Positions 18,979 to 27,096 of a DNA stretch of 64,000 bases are shown one piece after another. Numbering within the stretch: position 1 is the stretch's first letter; each line of letters starts with the position of its first letter. Made by a program: the position numbers and the translations under genes. The stretch comes from Rhodanobacter sp. L36 (GTDB lineage: Bacteria > Pseudomonadota > Gammaproteobacteria > Xanthomonadales > Rhodanobacteraceae): assembly GCF_009765755.1 (NCBI RefSeq), contig NZ_LMUV01000002.1, positions 910,578-974,577 of the forward strand, given 5' to 3'. A model generated the notes under the pieces. The model did not search any database and was not told where the DNA came from. It was given only the letters and a program-made list of their open reading frames with translations.

Positions 18979-19174
18979 GCGGCGACTCCGCAAAAACATG
19001 CGCCGATGGCTTCACGGAAAAAAGGAAAATCGCAGAGAGGCATGATCAGTCCGGGCTTGCTGCACGTAAGGCTTGGTTCCATCCTAGCCGGCAGTCGAGG
19101 CGATGGGTTGGATCGATGTTCGATTCCGCCCGCCCGCGCCCAGCTTGCATGCACTTTCGTGATCGAAATCGCCC

Positions 19175-20125
19175 ATGAACAAAGAAGATCGCACAACACA
19201 GATGCTGGCCCCGCTCGAGACGGCAACACCGCGACGCCCCACCGTCGCCCTCGCGTTGGGTGCGGGTGGCGCCAAGGGGCTGGCGCACATCGGCGCGATC
19301 GAGGAGATTGATGCGCAGGGATTCGAGATCGTCGCGATAGCCGGCACGTCAATGGGCGCGTTGATCGGCGGCATCTACGCGATGGGCAAGATGGACGTCT
19401 ATCGCGATTGGGTATCCACGCTGGCGAAGTTCGACGTGTTCCGCATGCTCGACTGGACGTTCACCGGCGGTGGACTGATCAAGGGCGAAAAACTCATCGG
19501 CACCTTGCGCGAACTGGTCGGCGACACCTGCATCCAGGAATTGCCGATTGCGTTCACCGCGGTGGCCACTGATCTGGATCGCGAACGCGAAGTATGGCTG
19601 ACGCGCGGTTCGTTGTTCGACGCGATCCGCGCATCGATCGCGATCCCCACCGTATTCCGGCCGCACGTCATCGACGGACGTCGTCTGCTGGATGGTGCGT
19701 TGCTGAATCCGTTGCCGGTGGCGCCGTTGATTCGCGATCCGGCGGATTACCTGTTCGCGATCAGCATGGACGGACCGATCAAGACCACGCCGGTCGAAGT
19801 GGCAGCGCCGGACGATGGCGAACATCACACGCATCGTCATCGCGTGGGCGAATTCTTCAGCCGCATGTTGCCACACAGCGAAGGGAAGCCGCGCGAACCC
19901 GGTGCGTGGGATTTGCTCAACCAGTCGCTGGATTTGATGCAGGCAAATCTGTCGCGATTGCGGCTGGCTGCGTACGAACCGGATTTGCTGATCCAGTTGC
20001 CGCGCAATCTTTCAACGCCATACGAGTTCTATCGTGCGCGCGAGTTGATCGAACTGGGTCGCGAGCAGGCGCGCGAAGCGTTGACGGACTGGTCGAAAAA
20101 GCTGACGCCGCCGCGGCACGTCTGA
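19175..20125 (+). CDS. Patatin-like phospholipase (RssA type)
   Basis: A 316-residue cytoplasmic patatin-fold hydrolase. The glycine-rich oxyanion loop LGAGGAKG starts near residue 28, the nucleophile elbow is G57-T-S59-M-G61, and the dyad aspartate is D173 in LDGALLNP. There is no signal peptide or membrane segment. RssA-like proteins are predicted lysophospholipases/acyl hydrolases; a link to general stress is inferred from E. coli only. The tail after residue 215 is His- and Pro-rich and variable. It converges with the GT2 gene with only 39 bases between. Confidence 0.88.
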   Translation: MNKEDRTTQMLAPLETATPRRPTVALALGAGGAKGLAHIGAIEEIDAQGFEIVAIAGTSMGALIGGIYAMGKMDVYRDWVSTLAKFDVFRMLDWTFTGGGLIKGEKLIGTLRELVGDTCIQELPIAFTAVATDLDREREVWLTRGSLFDAIRASIAIPTVFRPHVIDGRRLLDGALLNPLPVAPLIRDPADYLFAISMDGPIKTTPVEVAAPDDGEHHTHRHRVGEFFSRMLPHSEGKPREPGAWDLLNQSLDLMQANLSRLRLAAYEPDLLIQLPRNLSTPYEFYRARELIELGREQAREALTDWSKKLTPPRHV

Positions 20126-20164
20126 CGAACGCAATCGCCAAGAAATCATGCTGACGATCGCGCG

Positions 20165-20878
20165 CTAAAGTTCTTCGACGCGCGTGACCTTGCCGCGACG
20201 CATCAGCCACGCCACGCCGCGCAGATCGGCCAAACCGACCCACAAGCGATCGAGCATGCCGTACTTGGAAACGCCGGCGGTGCGCGGCCGATGACCGACC
20301 GGCACGCTCTGGCAGGCAAAGCCGGCGCGCTTGACCAGCGCAGGCAGATAGCGATGCATGTGATCGAAATACGGCAGCCGGAGGAACACGTCGCGATCGA
20401 AAAGCTTCAGCCCGCAGCCCGTATCCGGCGTCGCGTCCTTCAGCATGCGCGAGCGCACCGCGTTGGCGATCTTCGAGGAAATGCGCTTGTTGAAACTGTC
20501 ACGGCGTGTGGTGCGCCAGCCGGCGAACAGGCGCATGTCCGGCGACGCGTCGCGTGCGGCGAGCAGTTTCGGAATGTCGGCCGGATCGTTCTGGCCATCG
20601 CCATCGAGCGTGGCGATCCATGGCGACTTCGCATCGCGCACGCCGTTCCATACCGCCGTGCTTTGCCCGCTGCGCGTGACATGGTGCAGCACGCGCAGTT
20701 CCGGATGCAGCGCTTTTTGCGCCAGCAATACGGCGCGGCTGTCGTCGCTGGAGTCGTCATCGATGTAGATGACTTCGTAGTCGATCTTGCCGCGCAGCGC
20801 GCCCGCGATTTCGGCGAGCAGCGGCGGAATATTGTCGCGCTCGTTGAAGACGGGAACGACGACCGATAGCTGCGGCAT
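20165..20878 (-). CDS. GT2 glycosyltransferase (dolichol-phosphate-mannose-synthase-like)
   Basis: A 237-residue GT-A fold enzyme beginning SVVVPVFNERDNIPPLL, with the IDDDSSDDS motif and ATLDGDGQNDP carrying the metal-binding DxD-like acids. PDTGCGLKLFDRD and the HRYLPALVKRAG region match undecaprenyl/dolichyl-phosphate hexose synthases, which load a sugar onto a lipid carrier at the inner membrane. No C-terminal transmembrane pair is seen, so it is the short form. ATG 20878 has AAAAGG five bases upstream; a longer frame to 20968 lacks homology. The acceptor and sugar are unknown. Confidence 0.87.
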   Translation of the reverse strand: MPQLSVVVPVFNERDNIPPLLAEIAGALRGKIDYEVIYIDDDSSDDSRAVLLAQKALHPELRVLHHVTRSGQSTAVWNGVRDAKSPWIATLDGDGQNDPADIPKLLAARDASPDMRLFAGWRTTRRDSFNKRISSKIANAVRSRMLKDATPDTGCGLKLFDRDVFLRLPYFDHMHRYLPALVKRAGFACQSVPVGHRPRTAGVSKYGMLDRLWVGLADLRGVAWLMRRGKVTRVEEL

Positions 20879-21064
20879 GAGAGGACCTTTTGCGGAAGCT
20901 GGATTTGCGAGGCAAATTTTAGTGTGTGGATGTTTCAGCGGCGATGGACGAGTAGCGAGGGCGCACAACCGATAGACGAGGTCGAATGCACTTATCGAAA
21001 ATCTGGTTGGGCGCCCTGAGCGTTCGACGGAACAACAACGCGGTACTCGCTCCTACAGCCGCGC

Positions 21065-21934
21065 TCACCGTATCTTGCCGAGAATCCCTTCCAGCTCGTC
21101 GTTGCTGTGATAGTGGATGACCAGCTTGCCGCGTCCGCCGCGACCCTGCGCGAGTTCGACGCGTGTGGCGAAACGTTCGCCGAGCTGGCGCTCGAGATCG
21201 GCAATGTTCGGATCGCGCGCAGGCGCGCTTTTGGCTTTGCCTTTCGGCATCTGTTGCACGCGTCGCGCGGCTTCCTCGAGTTCGCGCACGCTCCAGCCAT
21301 TGCGTGCCGCTTCCAGCGCCAGCGATTCGGCATCACGCTCCGGCAGCGTCAGCAGGCAACGCGCGTGGCCCATTTCCAGCTTGCCTTCATCAAGCAATTT
21401 CTTGATCGATGCGGGCAGCTCGGTCAGGCGCAGGAGATTCGACACGGTCGCACGCGAACGTCCCACCGCTTCCGCCGCCTGCTGATGGGTCAGGTCGAAA
21501 TCGTCGATGAGGCGCTTGAGCGCATCGGCTTCTTCCAGCGGCGTGAGATCTTCGCGCTGGATGTTCTCGATCAGCGCCATCGCCGGAACGGCGGCTTCGG
21601 GCACGGTCTTGATCAGCGCCGGCAACTCGCTTAGCTGTGCGCGCTGCGCGGCACGCCAGCGGCGCTCGCCGGCGATCAGCTCGTAGCTGTTCTTGCCGAG
21701 CGCGCGAACCACCACCGGCTGAATCAAACCCTGTGCCTTGATCGATGCGGCGAGTTCGTCGAGCGCCTCATCGTTCCAGTGCCGGCGCGGCTGATATTTG
21801 CCGGGCTGGATCTGCTGGATTGGCAGCATGCGCAGCTCGCCTTCCTGTGCGAGCACCGACGGCGATGCGTCGTCATCGCCGCCGAGCAGGGCATCGAGCC
21901 CGCGTCCCAATCCACGCTTTTTTGCAGCAGCCAT
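21065..21934 (-). CDS. parB: Chromosome-partitioning protein ParB
   Basis: A 289-residue ParB/Spo0J CTPase and parS-binding protein that loads partition complexes near the origin. It begins KKRGLGRGLDALLG, the short N-terminal ParA-interacting segment, then has IQPGKYQPRRHW, the C-motif box GERRWRAAQ, ENIQREDLTPLEEA, and a helix-turn-helix DLTHQQAAEAVGRSRATVS. The C-terminal dimerisation part ends in KLVIHYHSNDELEGIL. Start ATG 21934 lies two bases after the parA stop, so the two genes are coupled. No perfect 16-bp parS palindrome was noticed by eye. Confidence 0.96.
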   Translation of the reverse strand: MAAAKKRGLGRGLDALLGGDDDASPSVLAQEGELRMLPIQQIQPGKYQPRRHWNDEALDELAASIKAQGLIQPVVVRALGKNSYELIAGERRWRAAQRAQLSELPALIKTVPEAAVPAMALIENIQREDLTPLEEADALKRLIDDFDLTHQQAAEAVGRSRATVSNLLRLTELPASIKKLLDEGKLEMGHARCLLTLPERDAESLALEAARNGWSVRELEEAARRVQQMPKGKAKSAPARDPNIADLERQLGERFATRVELAQGRGGRGKLVIHYHSNDELEGILGKIR

Positions 21935-21936
21935 GC

Positions 21937-22800
21937 TCAGTCCTGTTGATTCGCGGCCGGCGCCTTGAGCGTCGGGCCGTGGTCGCCGTGTTTCGGCGAT
22001 TCGTTGGGTTCGACCGTTTCCTGCTCGCCGCGCGCAAGGCCTCGCTCGCGGCGAATCATTTCGCCGGCCAATCCGATGTACGCGATCGCGCCACGCGAGC
22101 TGCGGTCGTACAGATGGATCGGCTGGCCATGACTCGGCGCCTCGGCAAGCCGCACGTTGCGCGGGATGATCGAGCGCAGCACCTTGTCGCCGAAGTGCTG
22201 GGTGAGCTGCGCGGAAACCTCGTTGCCGAGGTTGTTGCGCACGTCGTACATGGTGCGCAGCAGGCCTTCGATTTCGAGTTTCGGATTCAGCCGATGACGC
22301 ACGGCCTTCACGGTATCGAGCAGGCTCGACAGGCCTTCCAGCGCGAAATATTCGCACTGCACGGGAATCAATACGCCATCGGCCGCAGTGAGCGCGTTGA
22401 GCGTGAGCAGGTTCAGCGATGGGGGGCAGTCGATGAGAACGGTGTGGTAGTTGGCCGAGACCTTGGCGAGCAGTTCCTTCAAGCGGTGTTCGCGCGCCAG
22501 CGCATCCATCAGTTTCAGTTCGGCGGCGGTGAGATCGCCGTTGCCCGGCAGCAGATCGTAAAGGCCGTTGGTCGGTACGATCGCCGTGGCGATATCCACT
22601 TCCTCCAGCAGCACTTCACAGCCGCCCGGCTTGGCATCGCGCTTGTTGATGCCCGAGGCCATGGTCGCGTTGCCCTGCGGATCCAGATCGATCAGCAATA
22701 CCTTTCGCTTCGCGGCGGCCAGCGCAGCGGCGAGGTTGACGGCAGTGGTGGTCTTGCCGACGCCGCCCTTCTGGTTGGCGACAGCGATGATGCGGGCCAT
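21937..22800 (-). CDS. parA: Chromosome-partitioning ATPase ParA
   Basis: A 287-residue deviant Walker-A ATPase (NQKGGVGKTT at residues 9-18) with the VLLIDLDPQGNA and VLIDCPPSLN segments of ParA/Soj. It works with ParB to segregate the chromosome. The C-terminal 40 residues are polar and Pro/Asn-rich. In many proteobacteria the order is rsmG-parA-parB; here the ABC ATPase gene and a GH1 gene of opposite strand separate parA from rsmG by about 2.7 kb. Confidence 0.96.
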   Translation of the reverse strand: MARIIAVANQKGGVGKTTTAVNLAAALAAAKRKVLLIDLDPQGNATMASGINKRDAKPGGCEVLLEEVDIATAIVPTNGLYDLLPGNGDLTAAELKLMDALAREHRLKELLAKVSANYHTVLIDCPPSLNLLTLNALTAADGVLIPVQCEYFALEGLSSLLDTVKAVRHRLNPKLEIEGLLRTMYDVRNNLGNEVSAQLTQHFGDKVLRSIIPRNVRLAEAPSHGQPIHLYDRSSRGAIAYIGLAGEMIRRERGLARGEQETVEPNESPKHGDHGPTLKAPAANQQD

Positions 22801-22878
22801 GGTGGAGTAGCTATCGTGCGCGAAGGACGGCTAGTGTAATGCGTCATTCCGGCCAGTGCTTCCCGCTGCCTGACGGCT

Positions 22879-23970
22879 TCAACCGGCGATCCGGGCGCCG
22901 CTTTCGGCGTCGAACAGATGCAATTTCTCGTTCACGAGTCCCAGCGGCACGCTGCTGCCAGCCTCAGGCAACGCGCGGGGCGAAACACGCGACACCAGCG
23001 CCTGCGCGCCGTATCGGAGGTACAGGAAAATCTCGTTGCCTACCGGCTCGACCACTTCAACCTGCGCATGCAGCACGGCGCGCGAGGTATCGGCGGGCTG
23101 CAGGTCTTCGGGGCGGACGCCAAGGACAACGGGACGATCGCGCCACGCTGCCCAGGTCGCGGAGGCGAGCGATTCGCCCAGCGTGATGTCGCCTTGCGCG
23201 GTGACGAGCGACCAGCCGTGATCGAAAGCCAGCGTACCGTGCAGCAAATTCATCGCCGGGCTGCCGACGAATCCGGCCACGAACAGATTGGCCGGACGAT
23301 CGTAGAGATGCATTGGCGTGTCGATCTGCTGCACCACGCCGCCATCGAGCACGACGATGCGCTGGCCGAGCGTCATCGCCTCGATCTGATCGTGGGTGAC
23401 GTAGATCATGGTGGCATTGAGCTGTCGATGCAGCCGCGCGATTTCCACGCGCATCGACAGGCGCAGCTTGGCGTCGAGGTTGGAAAGCGGCTCGTCGAGC
23501 AGGAACACTTTCGGATTGCGCACGAGCGCGCGACCGAGCGCCACGCGCTGGCGTTGTCCGCCGGAGAGCGCGGCCGGTCGCGAGGTCAGGCGTGATTCCA
23601 GTTCGAGCGTCTTCGCCGCTTCGGCGACGCGGCGATCGATATCGGCCTGCTTGTGACCGCGCAGGCGCAAACCGAAACCGAGATTTTCAGCCACCGTCAT
23701 GTGCGGGTAGAGCGCGTAGTTCTGGAACACCATCGCGATGTCGCGATCTTTCGGCGCGACGTCATTGACCACGCGGCCATCAATGCTCAGTGTGCCGCTG
23801 GTGATCGACTCCAACCCGGCGATCATCCGCAGCAAGGTGGTCTTGCCGCAACCGGATGGGCCGACCAGCACCAGCAATTCGCCGTCGGCGATCGCGAAAC
23901 TGGCAGCATCCACGCCCACATTGCCGCTGGCGTAGACCTTGCGCAGATTGTCGAGGCGTACGGCGGCCAT
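22879..23970 (-). CDS. Sugar ABC transporter ATP-binding protein (UgpC/MsmX/MalK type)
   Basis: A 363-residue ATPase with Walker A G37-PSGCGKTT-45, signature LSGGQ at 135-139, FLLDEPLSNLDAKLR and the switch His in YVTHDQIEAM. A C-terminal TOBE/OB regulatory extension (about 240-363, including LGVRPEDLQP) identifies the CUT1 carbohydrate class. No permease is adjacent; the nearest CUT1 permeases and binding protein, which lack an ATPase, lie at 34.4-37.5 kb. I infer that this protein energises that system, as shared MsmX-like ATPases do elsewhere. It is divergent from the GH1 beta-glucosidase gene across 129 bases, probably sharing regulation. Confidence 0.92.
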   Translation of the reverse strand: MAAVRLDNLRKVYASGNVGVDAASFAIADGELLVLVGPSGCGKTTLLRMIAGLESITSGTLSIDGRVVNDVAPKDRDIAMVFQNYALYPHMTVAENLGFGLRLRGHKQADIDRRVAEAAKTLELESRLTSRPAALSGGQRQRVALGRALVRNPKVFLLDEPLSNLDAKLRLSMRVEIARLHRQLNATMIYVTHDQIEAMTLGQRIVVLDGGVVQQIDTPMHLYDRPANLFVAGFVGSPAMNLLHGTLAFDHGWSLVTAQGDITLGESLASATWAAWRDRPVVLGVRPEDLQPADTSRAVLHAQVEVVEPVGNEIFLYLRYGAQALVSRVSPRALPEAGSSVPLGLVNEKLHLFDAESGARIAG

Positions 23971-24099
23971 GAATGTCTCCGATGCGTGCGGCCATCATGG
24001 CCGATGCAGGGCGGCCAATGCACTCGTCCGCACATCGTCGACCATTGGGCTATTCTGCCCGCGCAATCGACGACAGCAAGCACGCCCGCAGGGAGCCCG

Positions 24100-25458
24100 A
24101 TGACCAGCCACCGTTTCCGCTTCCCCGAGGGTTTTCACTGGGGCGCCGCGACGTCGGCCTATCAGATCGAAGGTTCGCCCTTGGCCGATGGCGCCGGGCC
24201 GAGCATCTGGCAGCGCTTCGCGCACACGCCCGGCATGATGGCCAACGGCGATACCGGCGACATCGCATGCGATCATTACCGGCGTTATCGGGATGACGTG
24301 CAGCTGATGCGGGCACTGGGATTGCAGGGCTACCGTTTCAGCATCAACTGGGCGCGGGTACTTCCCGAAGGTACCGGGCGGGTGAATCCGAAGGGGCTGG
24401 ATTTCTACTCGCGGCTGGTCGACGAGCTGCTCGAAAACGGCATTGTGCCGAACGCCACGCTTTTTCATTGGGATCTGCCGACCGCGCTGGACGATCGTGG
24501 TGGCTGGCTCAATCGCGACATTGCGCACTGGTTCGCCGATTACGCCGCGGTGATGTTCAAGGCTCTGGACGACCGCGTGCCACGCTGGACAACGCTCAAC
24601 GAACCATGGGTCGTCACCGATGGCGGCTACCTGCATGGCCTGCTCGCGCCAGGCCACCGCAACAAGTACGAGGCGCCGATCGCTGCGCACAACCTGATGC
24701 GCGCCAGTGGCGCCGGCATCCAGGCGTACCGCGCACATGGCAATCACGAGGTCGGTGTGGTGTTCAATATCGAACCGAAATATCCGCATTCGCAGAGCGC
24801 CGAAGATCTGGCAGCGACTCGCCGCGCACACGCATACATGAATCAGCAGTTCGCCGATCCGGCATTGCTTGGCAGCTATCCGCCCGAACTCAAGGAAATT
24901 TTCGGCGATGCATGGCCGGAGTTTCCACACGACGATTTCAAGCTGATGCAGCAACCGGTGGATTTCGTCGGCATCAACTACTACACGCGCGCCGTGGTGA
25001 AACATGACGCGGAAGCGTTTCCGCTGAAGGCGTCATCGGTATTCCAGCCCAACGCGACCTATACCGAAACCGGTTGGGAAGTTTTCGAGCAGGGCCTGAT
25101 CGACACGTTGACGTGGTTCAAGAATCGCTACGGCAATGTGCCGCTGTACATCACGGAAAATGGATCGGCCTTTTACGATCCGCCTGAAGCAGAAAACGGC
25201 GAGCTGGACGATCCACTGCGCGCGACGTATCTGCGCAAGCATCTCGTCGCCCTGCATCAGGCGATCGAAGCTGGCGTGAATCTCAAGGGTTACTACGCCT
25301 GGTCGCTGATGGACAACCTTGAATGGTCGCTGGGCTTTTCGAAGCGCTTTGGCCTCTATCACGTCGACTTCGCCACCCAGAAACGCACCGCGAAAACATC
25401 GGCAAAACTTTATGCAACTGTGATCGAAAGTAACGGCGAAGCTCTCGCCGCTGATTGA
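24100..25458 (+). CDS. GH1 beta-glucosidase
   Basis: A 452-residue glycoside hydrolase family 1 enzyme. It begins RFPEGFHWGAATSAYQIEG, with the acid/base Glu168 in TLNEPWV and the nucleophile Glu353 in YITENGSA; YAWSLMDNLEWSLGF is the family C-terminal aglycone-site segment. No signal peptide, so it acts in the cytoplasm on imported disaccharides or short beta-glucosides, releasing glucose. Given the nearby uptake genes and the GH144 enzyme, sophorose (beta-1,2) or other beta-gluco-oligosaccharides are plausible substrates; GH1 sequence alone does not fix linkage. ATG 24100 follows GGGAG at good spacing; the frame is open far upstream but without homology. Confidence 0.94.
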   Translation: MTSHRFRFPEGFHWGAATSAYQIEGSPLADGAGPSIWQRFAHTPGMMANGDTGDIACDHYRRYRDDVQLMRALGLQGYRFSINWARVLPEGTGRVNPKGLDFYSRLVDELLENGIVPNATLFHWDLPTALDDRGGWLNRDIAHWFADYAAVMFKALDDRVPRWTTLNEPWVVTDGGYLHGLLAPGHRNKYEAPIAAHNLMRASGAGIQAYRAHGNHEVGVVFNIEPKYPHSQSAEDLAATRRAHAYMNQQFADPALLGSYPPELKEIFGDAWPEFPHDDFKLMQQPVDFVGINYYTRAVVKHDAEAFPLKASSVFQPNATYTETGWEVFEQGLIDTLTWFKNRYGNVPLYITENGSAFYDPPEAENGELDDPLRATYLRKHLVALHQAIEAGVNLKGYYAWSLMDNLEWSLGFSKRFGLYHVDFATQKRTAKTSAKLYATVIESNGEALAAD

Positions 25459-25461
25459 TTT

Positions 25462-26100
25462 TCAACTGTTGCGGACACGCCCGATCGTCAGCAAATGACG
25501 ATCGCCTTCGACGCCCGGTACGACCAGCGCGCGCGTATCGCGAAGCTCGAAACCTTCCGGAATGCCAAGCAACTCGTCATCCGGACGTTTGCCTTTCATG
25601 GCAAGCCAGATGCCTTCCGGCGCGAGTAGATGGCCGCCCCAGGCGAGCATGTCGCCGAGGCTCGCGAACGCGCGAGCGGTCACGCAATCGTATTGACCCT
25701 GGACATCTTCCACGCGTGATTGCAGCGCGCGGACATTTTCCAGTTTCAACGTTCGGATGGCCTCGCGCAGAAATCGCACTTTCTTGCCGTTGGAATCGAC
25801 CAGGAGAATTTCCCGACCCGGCGCGGCGATGGCGAGCACGATGCCCGGTAAACCCGGACCCGTGCCAAGGTCGGCGAGCGTGCCACCTTGCACGAATGGC
25901 AGGATCGCCAGTGAATCGAGCAGGTGCCGCGTGACCATCTCCATCGGATCGCGTACGGCCGTCAGGTTGTAGGTCGCGTTCCAGCGCTCCAGCAGCGCGA
26001 GGTAATCAAGCAAGCGCGTCACTGCATCGGCCGGGAGCGCCATTTCCAGCTCGGCCATGCCTTGTTCGAGGCGAGTCTGCAACGCATTGCGCGCGGTCAT
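25462..26100 (-). CDS. rsmG: 16S rRNA (guanine527-N7)-methyltransferase
   Basis: A 212-residue Rossmann-fold methyltransferase (GidB). The SAM-binding loop LADLGTGPGLPGIVLA and the preceding YNLTAVRDPMEMVTRHLLDS stretch are diagnostic, with DSNGKKVRFLREA after it. It methylates N7 of G527 in 16S rRNA; loss gives low-level streptomycin resistance in several bacteria. ATG 26100 has AGGAACC upstream. The stop is 4 bases from the stop of the convergent GH1 gene, which lies where the parA gene would usually follow. Confidence 0.96.
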   Translation of the reverse strand: MTARNALQTRLEQGMAELEMALPADAVTRLLDYLALLERWNATYNLTAVRDPMEMVTRHLLDSLAILPFVQGGTLADLGTGPGLPGIVLAIAAPGREILLVDSNGKKVRFLREAIRTLKLENVRALQSRVEDVQGQYDCVTARAFASLGDMLAWGGHLLAPEGIWLAMKGKRPDDELLGIPEGFELRDTRALVVPGVEGDRHLLTIGRVRNS

Positions 26101-26165
26101 GCTGGTTCCTGATCGACATCCGGTGCGCGCAAGTATCCGTATGGATGCTGATTGTTGCCAGCGCG

Positions 26166-26192
26166 TAAAAAGAAAACCCGCCACGGGCGGGT
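26166..26192 (-). terminator. Intrinsic terminator after the band-7-like gene
   Basis: On the minus strand ACCCGCC, a CGT loop and GGCGGGT are followed by TTTTCTTTTT. It lies about 60 bases after the stop of the short SPFH gene and 66 bases before the rsmG start, so rsmG needs its own promoter. Confidence 0.85.
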
Positions 26193-26250
26193 CACAAGGG
26201 TTTCAGTTCCCCTTTGCAGTGGCGCTCTGGGGCGCCTCACGCAATGCCGA

Positions 26251-26721
26251 TCAGGCAGCGTCGAGTTCGACGCGAGTCACCATCATGCCGCGCTCGCGCA
26301 GCGCCTTGTTCAAGGTCTGCTTCAAACGCGCGCCCAGATCACGCCGATCAATAGGATCGACCTCCGGCTCGTCACGCAGCACCTGTTGTGCGCCATGGCG
26401 GATCAACTGGTCGACCTGTTCGAATACAGCGTCGGCGCGCTCGGGTTCCAGCACCTGCCAATACACCGTGCCGCTTACTTCGCGCGATGTGGCCAGCGGC
26501 TCCTCGAAACGAAGTGTCTGTCCAGCCAGGTCGATCTTGTGGGCCACGCGATCAAGTAACGGCAATACGAGATGCAGGCCTGCCTGCATCAGCCGAATGG
26601 GTTTGCCATGGCGATAAAGGCTGTAAACCTGGCCCACGGGAACGTGTCGTACGGTCGCGGCTGCGACGGCAGAAAAGAGCATCAATGAAATTAGCAGTAT
26701 GAACATGATCAAAAACAACAA
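26251..26721 (-). CDS. Short SPFH/band-7-like membrane protein
   Basis: A 156-residue protein with one N-terminal membrane helix (about residues 1-23, FLIMFILLISLMLFSAV) and a following domain that reads like the first half of a stomatin/HflK band-7 domain: VPVGQVYSLYRHGKPIRLMQ, GLHLVLPLLDRVAHKIDL, then an Arg/Glu-rich helix ending ERGMMVTRVELDAA. Usual SPFH proteins exceed 250 residues, so this is a minimal or truncated member without the long coiled coil. It may be a scaffold or a membrane-protease modulator; the function is unknown. It has its own terminator, and an AT-rich intergenic region lies upstream. Confidence 0.65.
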   Translation of the reverse strand: MLFLIMFILLISLMLFSAVAAATVRHVPVGQVYSLYRHGKPIRLMQAGLHLVLPLLDRVAHKIDLAGQTLRFEEPLATSREVSGTVYWQVLEPERADAVFEQVDQLIRHGAQQVLRDEPEVDPIDRRDLGARLKQTLNKALRERGMMVTRVELDAA

Positions 26722-27096
26722 TTTATCCTAAATATCTTCATCGCTTGCAGGAGATGGATGATACAGTCGCTTGAGCGTTCTAAGATTAACCTAGATTTAA
26801 CGACAAAATTTAAAATTTAACAAATCCGCTTACTGTGGATGTCTGCAGAAATCGTGTGCAAAGGCCATGCCTAAGTGCTTGGCCTATCGATGATTGTTGC
26901 GGCGCCATAGAAGGTTCCATAAGAAACAAGCCTTGCAGATGGCCCGGCTGTTGGAGATTCCCGATCGTCAAGGGAGATGGGCGTCAAACCCTCTTGCAGC
27001 GCAACAAAACGGCTATTTGCAAAAGCTTTACAAGCCGTCGTGAAAACGATTACGTTGGCGCCGCGTTGGGGGTCAGAAAAGTTCTCGGGGCGTCAT
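26722..27096. other. AT-rich divergent intergenic region upstream of the LacI gene
   Basis: 375 bases without a convincing gene. The part at about 26715-26830 is strikingly AT-rich for this GC-rich genome (runs such as AAAATTTAAAATTTAAC), typical of promoters or an H-NS-like target. The remainder up to the LacI start contains the operator-like site at 27042-27053 and an AAAGCTTT palindrome near 27022. Promoters for the band-7 gene (minus) and the LacI/TonB-receptor unit (plus) are expected here, but no consensus -35/-10 pair stands out. Confidence 0.5.
27042..27053 (+). promoter_or_regulatory. LacI-family operator-like site
   Basis: GAAAACGATTAC fits the LacI/GalR half-site pattern GnAAnCGnTTnC with the central CG step. 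It lies 44 bases before the ATG of the LacI-family gene, which suggests autoregulation and control of the overlapping TonB-receptor gene. No second perfect copy was seen ahead of the halogenase, GH144 or GH1 genes. Confidence 0.5.

Noticed and set aside
23653-24099. Upstream extension of the GH1 frame as a fused N-terminal domain
   Set aside because: This part is antisense to the ABC ATPase gene, and the ATG at 24100 with GGGAG matches the family start.
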